From: an uncultured Schwartzia sp.
GTDB lineage: Bacteria; Bacillota; Negativicutes; Selenomonadales; Selenomonadaceae
Reading direction: 5' to 3'
Assembly: GCA_905373705.1 (NCBI GenBank)
Contig: CAJPUA010000016.1
Location: forward strand, 1 to 9,946
DNA: 9,946 nucleotides
Under the pieces are notes generated by a model. The model was not told the DNA's origin, ran no database searches, and saw only the letters and a program-made list of their open reading frames with translations. Below, one piece after another: positions 5,981 to 9,946 of the stretch. Each line of letters begins with the position of its first letter. Position 1 is the first letter of the stretch. The position numbers and the translations under genes were made by a program.

Positions 5981-7690
5981 ATGCTAAGGACTTTGACAGT
6001 CTGGAATTTCGCGTTACTTGAGCAGGCAGAGATCGAGTTTGATACTGGGCTTAATATCCTGACCGGCGAAACAGGCGCGGGCAAATCAATTCTCATTGAC
6101 GCTTTAGGCGCGGTGTTAGGTCATCGCCTGAGCAGCGATGTGATTCGCACCGGGTGCGACTGGTCGCGGGTCGAAGCGATTTTCGATATTACGGGAGAAG
6201 CGAAACTGCATGAGCTTTTAACGGCGCAAGCGATCGATGACGAAGACGAAACGCTCATTGTCACACGGCAATTAACGGTGAAGGGGAAAAATGTTATTCT
6301 GGTCAACGGCTGCCACGTCACCTTAACCGTATTGCGAACGATTGGCGAGTATTTGGCGGATATTCATGGACAGAATGAAAATCTGGCGCTTTTGAAAACG
6401 GAGAATCAGTTTGCTCTTTTAGATGGAAGCCATCCGGAAATCGCGCCGCTTCTGAAAAAATATACGGACGCTTTTCAAAAATGGCAATTCTCTCAGGAGG
6501 CGCTGGAGAAGAAAGAGGCCCAAGCGCGGGATATTGCCGACCGTCTTGATATGCTTCGCTGGCAGGCGCAGGAAATCGAGGGCGCTCAGCTTCGGGAAGG
6601 AGAATATGAGGAGTTGGAAACGGAGATAAAACGACTCTCCAACGCCGAACGGATCACAGAAAATATTAATCAAGCTCATGCCTTGATGAATGGGGACGAG
6701 GCGAGCGATGGCGCGCTGGGGGCGCTGGCAAAAATCAAAGCGGCGTTAGAAAATGTTTGCCGTTACGATGACGGGGCAGCGCCCGCGCTGCCCCTTTTAG
6801 AGGATGCGATTTGCCAGCTTCAAGAGGCGGCATATACAATTCGTACTTATCATGACGGGATGGAATTTGATCCGGAACGGCTCGATCAGCTTCAGAGCCG
6901 CCTTGATACGATTGAGAAGTTGTGTCGAAAATATGGCGGCACGGTCGCTGCGGTGCTGAAGTATCAGGAGAAAATTACCGATGAGCTGACCGAGATGGAA
7001 AATTACGATAGCGACGTAGCGGAGCTGAAGGCGGCGCTTTCTGCCGCAAGAAAGGCGGCGGAAACGGCAGCAGCGGCGCTTAGTCAAAGCCGGAGGGCGG
7101 CAGCGGAAGAATTGTCGCGACTCATCAGCAAACGACTGACTTTACTCGGGATGCCGGATGCGCGGCTGACTTTGCGGCTTTCTACAGCAGACCTGACGGC
7201 GCGCGGCGCGGATGATCTGACAATCCTTTTTTCCGCTAACGCTGGGGAAGACGAGAAACCTTTGGCGAAAGTGGCTTCCGGAGGTGAGCTGTCACGGATC
7301 GCGCTGGCTGTGAAGACAGTCGCGGCGGCGGGGGAATCGTCGGCCGACAGTATGGTTTTCGACGAGATCGATACCGGAATTGGCGGCAGGACCGCGCAGA
7401 TGGTTGCTGAGTGTATCGCCGCTGTGGCTGTCCATAAGCAGGTGCTGTGTATTACGCATCTGCCGCAAATCGCCTGCATGGCAGACGGCCACTTTTATTT
7501 AAGCAAGGCTTCAAGCAAAGGCAAGACGACGACCAAGATTCAGAGACTTAGTGAAGCGGAACAGGTGAAAGAGATCGCTCGCATGGCTTCAGGCATGGAT
7601 ATGAGCGCCGCTTCCCTTGACAACGCGCGGGAAATGCTCCGGTTTGCGGCGGCAAAGAAAAAAGCGCTGCGGTCGGCTAAGATTTGCTAA
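5981..7690 (+). CDS. recN: DNA repair protein RecN
   Basis: An SMC-like ATPase of 569 residues that acts early in double-strand break repair, holding DNA ends and sister chromatids for RecA-dependent recombination. The N-terminal half of the ATPase head carries Walker A GETGAGKS (29-36). The segment DIHGQNENLALL (127-138) matches the Q-loop region of RecN. A long charged coiled coil runs from about 150 to 380. The C-terminal head half has the signature VASGGELS (431-438), Walker B with D461 and E462 (VFDEIDTG) and the H-loop THLPQIA (H493). All ATPase motifs are intact and the length agrees with E. coli and Bacillus RecN. GGAGG (5973-5977) stands three bases before ATG 5981, and the gene begins 11 bases after argR. 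A strong hairpin followed by four T lies inside the gene at 6773-6798, in the coiled-coil region. No LexA-type operator was recognised upstream. Confidence 0.97.
   Translation: MLRTLTVWNFALLEQAEIEFDTGLNILTGETGAGKSILIDALGAVLGHRLSSDVIRTGCDWSRVEAIFDITGEAKLHELLTAQAIDDEDETLIVTRQLTVKGKNVILVNGCHVTLTVLRTIGEYLADIHGQNENLALLKTENQFALLDGSHPEIAPLLKKYTDAFQKWQFSQEALEKKEAQARDIADRLDMLRWQAQEIEGAQLREGEYEELETEIKRLSNAERITENINQAHALMNGDEASDGALGALAKIKAALENVCRYDDGAAPALPLLEDAICQLQEAAYTIRTYHDGMEFDPERLDQLQSRLDTIEKLCRKYGGTVAAVLKYQEKITDELTEMENYDSDVAELKAALSAARKAAETAAAALSQSRRAAAEELSRLISKRLTLLGMPDARLTLRLSTADLTARGADDLTILFSANAGEDEKPLAKVASGGELSRIALAVKTVAAAGESSADSMVFDEIDTGIGGRTAQMVAECIAAVAVHKQVLCITHLPQIACMADGHFYLSKASSKGKTTTKIQRLSEAEQVKEIARMASGMDMSAASLDNAREMLRFAAAKKKALRSAKIC
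6773..6798 (+). terminator. Intragenic terminator-like hairpin in recN
   Basis: GGGGCAGCG (6773-6781) pairs perfectly with CGCTGCCCC (6786-6794) around the loop CCCG, and TTTT (6795-6798) follows at once. The nine-pair GC-rich stem has the shape of an intrinsic terminator, but the T tract is short and ends in AG. It encodes GAAPALPLL from residue 265 of RecN. Translating ribosomes would normally prevent folding, so it may act only when translation stalls, or be chance. Confidence 0.3.
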
Positions 7691-7751
7691 TATGGGATAG
7701 CCACGGGGAACAGACGGTTACGGTCAGTTTTCAGAAATAAAGGAGAAAATA
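7691..7751. other. Largest intergenic gap, recN to Nudix gene
   Basis: These 61 bases are the only gap above 30 bases in the window. They hold TAAAGGAGA at 7738-7746, the ribosome binding site of the Nudix gene. I see no convincing promoter, no stable inverted repeat with a T tract and no reading frame beyond ATG-GGA-TAG. In spore-forming Firmicutes, sporulation genes follow recN at this place. Confidence 0.6.
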
Positions 7752-8312
7752 ATGGACGAAGATTTGTGGGAAAAGAGGCTTCATAGCGAAGCAATATATG
7801 ATGGACGCCTGCTCCATGTGAAGCGGGATACGGTACGTCTGCCGGATGGGCATGAGGCGACGCGGGAGTGGGTGAAGCATCCGGGCGCGGCCGCCGTTAT
7901 TCCGCTTTTCGCGGATGGCCGGATCCTTCTGGTGCGGCAGTATCGCTATCCGATTGAACAAATCACTCTGGAGATCCCGGCGGGGAAGCTCGACGTGCCA
8001 GGAGAAGATCCTTTGGCCTGTGCGAAACGGGAGCTGAAGGAGGAGACCGGCTACACGGCCGGACACTACGAAAAAATGCTTACTTTGGCGACAACGGTCG
8101 GCTTTTCTAACGAGCTGATCCATATTTACGCGGCAACCGAACTTTCACCGGGCAAACAGTCGCCGGATGAGGATGAATTCATTCATGCGGTAACAATGCC
8201 GCTGGCCGAAGCCGTCGAGGGGATAAGCCGCGGCGCTATCATCGACAGTAAGACGATAACGGCGGTTCTGCTGCTCGATCGCCAAAAGCGTGCCAGAGAG
8301 GGAGGAATTTGA
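7752..8312 (+). CDS. nudF: Nudix hydrolase, ADP-ribose pyrophosphatase type
   Basis: A 186-residue Nudix enzyme of the ADP-ribose pyrophosphatase family, which splits ADP-ribose into AMP and ribose 5-phosphate and clears free ADP-ribose from NAD turnover. Family features are AAVIPLF (47-53), LVRQYRYPIEQITLEIPAG (60-78) and the Nudix box (78-101). The box has G78, E85, R93, E94, E97, E98 and G100. It contains one residue more than the standard GX5EX7REUXEEXGU between the first glycine and glutamate (GKLDVPGE). I recall the same extra residue in some actinobacterial ADP-ribose pyrophosphatases, so it is probably harmless. GFSNELIHIY (117-126) is also typical. AGGAG at 7741-7745 gives the ATG a good binding site. 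The stop overlaps the next start (TGATG). The substrate is inferred from family likeness; other nucleoside diphosphate sugars remain possible. Confidence 0.92.
   Translation: MDEDLWEKRLHSEAIYDGRLLHVKRDTVRLPDGHEATREWVKHPGAAAVIPLFADGRILLVRQYRYPIEQITLEIPAGKLDVPGEDPLACAKRELKEETGYTAGHYEKMLTLATTVGFSNELIHIYAATELSPGKQSPDEDEFIHAVTMPLAEAVEGISRGAIIDSKTITAVLLLDRQKRAREGGI
8301..8305 (+). promoter_or_regulatory. Ribosome binding site for the M50 protease gene
   Basis: GGAGG six bases before ATG 8312 and inside the last codons of the Nudix gene. It supports ATG 8312 over the TTG at 8309 and marks a translationally coupled TGATG junction. Confidence 0.75.
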
Positions 8313-8953
8313 TGTTTGGGTTTGATCTGATGTATATGATAGCGGGGCTTCCAGGGCTGATCATCGCTATGTCGCTTCATGAATACGCCCACGCCCGAGT
8401 GGCGGTGGCCATGGGTGATTTTACACCGCGCCTGACAGGGCGTCTGACGCTTAATCCGCTGGCGCATATCGACCCGATCGGGCTTTTAATGCTATTGGTG
8501 GCGCGGTTTGGCTGGGCGAAGCCGGTGATGGTGAACCCCAGTAATTTTCGTGATCGCCGCCGGGGCGAAGTATTAGTGGCACTGGCGGGGCCTGGGGCGA
8601 ATTTCGCTGTCGCCTTTATCGCGATGGCGGTTATCATGTTTTTGACGCAGGTCATGCATATTCGACTCTCGACGGGGGTTCAATCGGTTTTATGGCTAAT
8701 TCTCGTTTATAATATCAATTTTGGGATTTTTAATCTGATTCCTCTTCCGCCGCTCGACGGCTCGCGGGTTTTAATGGCCTTTTTGTCGCCTGAACAGCAG
8801 TATAGACTTGCCGGACTGGAACGATACAGCTTCCTCATTCTAATCATTTTTCTTGTTACGCCAGTATTGGGCGCGATCCTGATCCCGCTGTCGCAGTTCA
8901 TTATGCAGCTTTATGCGACGATATGGGGCGCGGTGTTTAGCGTTTTTCTGTAA
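8312..8953 (+). CDS. M50 family site-2 protease-like membrane metalloprotease
   Basis: A 213-residue integral-membrane zinc metalloprotease homologue of the short M50 type found next to scpA in many Firmicutes; its substrate is unknown. The zinc motif HEYAH (23-27) lies in the first hydrophobic helix. GRLTLNPLAHIDPIG (43-57) follows, and the third zinc ligand is expected at D149 in LIPLPPLDGSR (142-152). Hydrophobic segments at about 8-27, 88-114, 123-145 and 172-198 suggest four or more membrane passes. There is no PDZ domain, unlike RseP or SpoIVFB-associated forms with extra domains. ATG 8312 is preferred because GGAGG (8301-8305) stands six bases before it; a TTG at 8309 would add one residue. 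It overlaps the Nudix stop by one base. Site-2 proteases cut membrane-bound regulators, but nothing here identifies a target. Confidence 0.93.
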   Translation: MFGFDLMYMIAGLPGLIIAMSLHEYAHARVAVAMGDFTPRLTGRLTLNPLAHIDPIGLLMLLVARFGWAKPVMVNPSNFRDRRRGEVLVALAGPGANFAVAFIAMAVIMFLTQVMHIRLSTGVQSVLWLILVYNINFGIFNLIPLPPLDGSRVLMAFLSPEQQYRLAGLERYSFLILIIFLVTPVLGAILIPLSQFIMQLYATIWGAVFSVFL

Positions 8954-8971
8954 GTCAGAGCGGGGCTGACG

Positions 8972-9736
8972 GTGGACGTATACAAAATTCAGTTAGAGGC
9001 TTTTGAAGGCCCGATGGATCTTCTCATGCACTTGATTGAAAAAAATAAAATTAACATTTATGATATTCCAGTGGCCAGTTTAACACAGCAATACATGGAA
9101 TATCTGCAAAAATTCCAACGATTCAACATCGAAGTGGCCAGTGAATTTCTAGTGATGGCAGCGACGCTTCTTCTGATTAAGTCCCGCCTGATGCTGCCAA
9201 AGCCACCGAAAGAAGAGAATGAGAATGCGGCGGAAGATCCCCGGCAGGAGCTGGTGGCGCGCATTTTGGCGTATCAACAGTATAAAAAGGCTAGCGTCGC
9301 CTTGAGAGAATTAGTCGAGCGAGAAAGTCTCCACGCGGTCCGCCCGCCGATGACGATTCCCGTTCGGCGTCTGCCGCCGGAAAATCTCTCTACAGAACTA
9401 TTGTGGAACGCCTTTCATAATCTGCTGGCCGTGCGGCGAGAGCTGACGATTCCCGAGGTAATTGTCGCGCATGAAACGTATCGGGTCGAAGAACAGATGA
9501 TGAAGCTCATGAAACGATTGGCAGAAAGGGAAGGAGCTTTGTCGTTTGCGGCAATTTTTCCGGCCGTGCAACGATCGGAGTTGATCGTTGATTTTTTGGC
9601 TTTGTTGGAATTGATTCGTCGTAAATATATCGCGGCGCGCCAAGACGCGCTATTTGATTCAATCATGATTGAGGTTCGGGAAACAGGCGCAAGCGAGAAT
9701 GAGGATACGGAGGATGGGACGGATGTTTTTGGCTGA
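8972..9736 (+). CDS. scpA: Segregation and condensation protein A
   Basis: The kleisin subunit of the bacterial SMC-ScpAB condensin, which bridges the two SMC heads and with ScpB organises and segregates the chromosome. It has 254 residues, normal for the family. The N-terminal SMC-neck-binding region is conserved: YKIQLEAFEGPMDLLMHLIE (4-23), KINIYDIPVASLTQQYMEYL (26-45), then FNIEVASEFLVMAATLLLIKS (51-71). An acidic, poorly conserved linker (81-92) follows. The C-terminal winged helix (about 185-236) carries FPAVQRSELIVDFLALLELIR. The start is a GTG at 8972, because the conserved block begins at residue 4 and no nearby ATG fits. The binding site is weak (GAGCGGGG, 8958-8965), suggesting modest or coupled translation from the protease gene 18 bases upstream. 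A terminator-like hairpin with six T lies at 9569-9597. The 3' end overlaps scpB. Confidence 0.97.
   Translation: MDVYKIQLEAFEGPMDLLMHLIEKNKINIYDIPVASLTQQYMEYLQKFQRFNIEVASEFLVMAATLLLIKSRLMLPKPPKEENENAAEDPRQELVARILAYQQYKKASVALRELVERESLHAVRPPMTIPVRRLPPENLSTELLWNAFHNLLAVRRELTIPEVIVAHETYRVEEQMMKLMKRLAEREGALSFAAIFPAVQRSELIVDFLALLELIRRKYIAARQDALFDSIMIEVRETGASENEDTEDGTDVFG
9569..9597 (+). terminator. Intragenic terminator-like hairpin in scpA
   Basis: CAACGATC (9569-9576) pairs perfectly with GATCGTTG (9583-9590) around the six-base loop GGAGTT, followed by one A and six T (9592-9597). It has the form of an intrinsic terminator with a moderate, half-GC stem. It encodes QRSELIVDFL from residue 200 of ScpA, in the winged helix, and lies about 125 bases upstream of scpB. 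Whether it works in a translated message is unknown. Confidence 0.3.
9709..9713 (+). promoter_or_regulatory. Ribosome binding site that decides the scpB start
   Basis: GGAGG nine bases before ATG 9723. It lies inside scpA and favours this start over the ATGs at 9714 (no spacing) and 9738 in the same frame. Confidence 0.6.
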
Positions 9737-9946
9737 TATGTTAGGGCCGTTGGAAGCGGTACTATTCGCCAGCGGTGATCCTATTTCCTCGCTGCGCTTG
9801 GCGGAAATTCTAAAGGTAGATAAGGAAAATATCGTAGAATTGCTTACCTTGGAGGCGGAGCGGCTGGCAGAGCGCGGTAGCGGCATAGAGCTTCGAGAAA
9901 CAGCGGGCGGCTGGCAAATGGTAACGCGACCGGAATATTTTTCCTA
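9723..9946 (+). CDS. scpB: Segregation and condensation protein B, 3'-truncated by window edge
   Basis: The N-terminal 74 codons of ScpB, the winged-helix dimer that binds the middle of ScpA in the SMC condensin complex. The family hallmark LGPLEAVLFASGDPIS is at residues 7-22, followed by LRLAEILKV (24-32) and the ELRETAGGWQMVTRPEY segment (55-71) of the first winged helix. The remainder, roughly 100-120 residues in most homologues, lies beyond the window. ATG 9723 is chosen from the GGAGG at 9709-9713; it makes the gene overlap scpA by 14 bases. ATG 9738, right after the scpA stop, starts at MLGPLEA, which is closer to the usual family N-terminus, and is a real alternative. The frame is open to the last base with no stop. 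Confidence 0.95.
   Translation, partial: MFLADMLGPLEAVLFASGDPISSLRLAEILKVDKENIVELLTLEAERLAERGSGIELRETAGGWQMVTRPEYFS

Noticed and set aside
8174..8185. TGAATTCATTCA, resembling ArgR half-sites
   Set aside because: The half-sites are two bases apart instead of four, it lies deep inside the Nudix gene, and no promoter is nearby.
8708..8713. A perfect TATAAT inside the M50 protease gene
   Set aside because: It has no matching -35 element and lies about 260 bases before scpA, within a conserved transmembrane coding segment (VYNINF).
9659..9672. 14-bp perfect palindrome TCAATCATGATTGA near the end of scpA
   Set aside because: A palindrome of this length is expected about once by chance in a window this size, and it has no regulatory context.

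Overview
The window is a block of housekeeping genes from a low-copy chromosomal locus of a Firmicutes-type bacterium. All twelve genes lie on the + strand and are packed almost end to end, with overlaps or short gaps and one 61-bp gap. The order is xseA (5' part missing), xseB, ispA, dxs, tlyA, nadK, argR, recN, a Nudix ADP-ribose pyrophosphatase gene, an M50 site-2 protease-like gene, scpA and scpB (3' part missing). The left half, xseA to recN, matches the order known from Bacillus and the Clostridia (exonuclease VII, farnesyl-PP synthase, DXP synthase, TlyA, ArgR/AhrC, RecN). NadK between TlyA and ArgR, and the Nudix-M50-scpAB continuation, fit a Clostridia or Negativicutes lineage. Base composition is moderate and looks even across the window. 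I infer a non-sporulating Negativicute-like organism; this rests on gene order and protein flavour, not on any marker gene.

Layout. Bases 2-999 encode the two exonuclease VII subunits. Bases 1007-3774 encode two isoprenoid enzymes: Dxs opens the MEP pathway and IspA condenses its C5 products to farnesyl-PP. Bases 3783-4610 encode the rRNA 2'-O-methyltransferase TlyA. Bases 4641-5495 encode NAD kinase. Bases 5514-5969 encode the arginine repressor. Bases 5981-7690 encode the SMC-like repair ATPase RecN. After a 61-bp gap come the Nudix hydrolase (7752-8312) and an integral-membrane metalloprotease (8312-8953). The last genes are scpA (8972-9736) and the start of scpB (from 9723), whose products are the non-SMC subunits of condensin.

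The genes are linked by expression and chromosome maintenance more than by one pathway. XseAB and RecN act in repair, ScpAB in segregation, Dxs and IspA in isoprenoid supply, and NadK and the Nudix enzyme in NAD(P) and ADP-ribose turnover. Junctions of the TAATG, GTGA and TGATG type point to translational coupling and one long transcript. No mobile element, CRISPR array, tRNA, rRNA or riboswitch is visible.

I found no undescribed system here. The points worth a second look are small: two terminator-like hairpins inside coding sequence (recN and scpA), an 18-bp perfect palindrome at the end of nadK just upstream of argR, and the recN-Nudix junction, where sporulation genes sit in spore-forming relatives.
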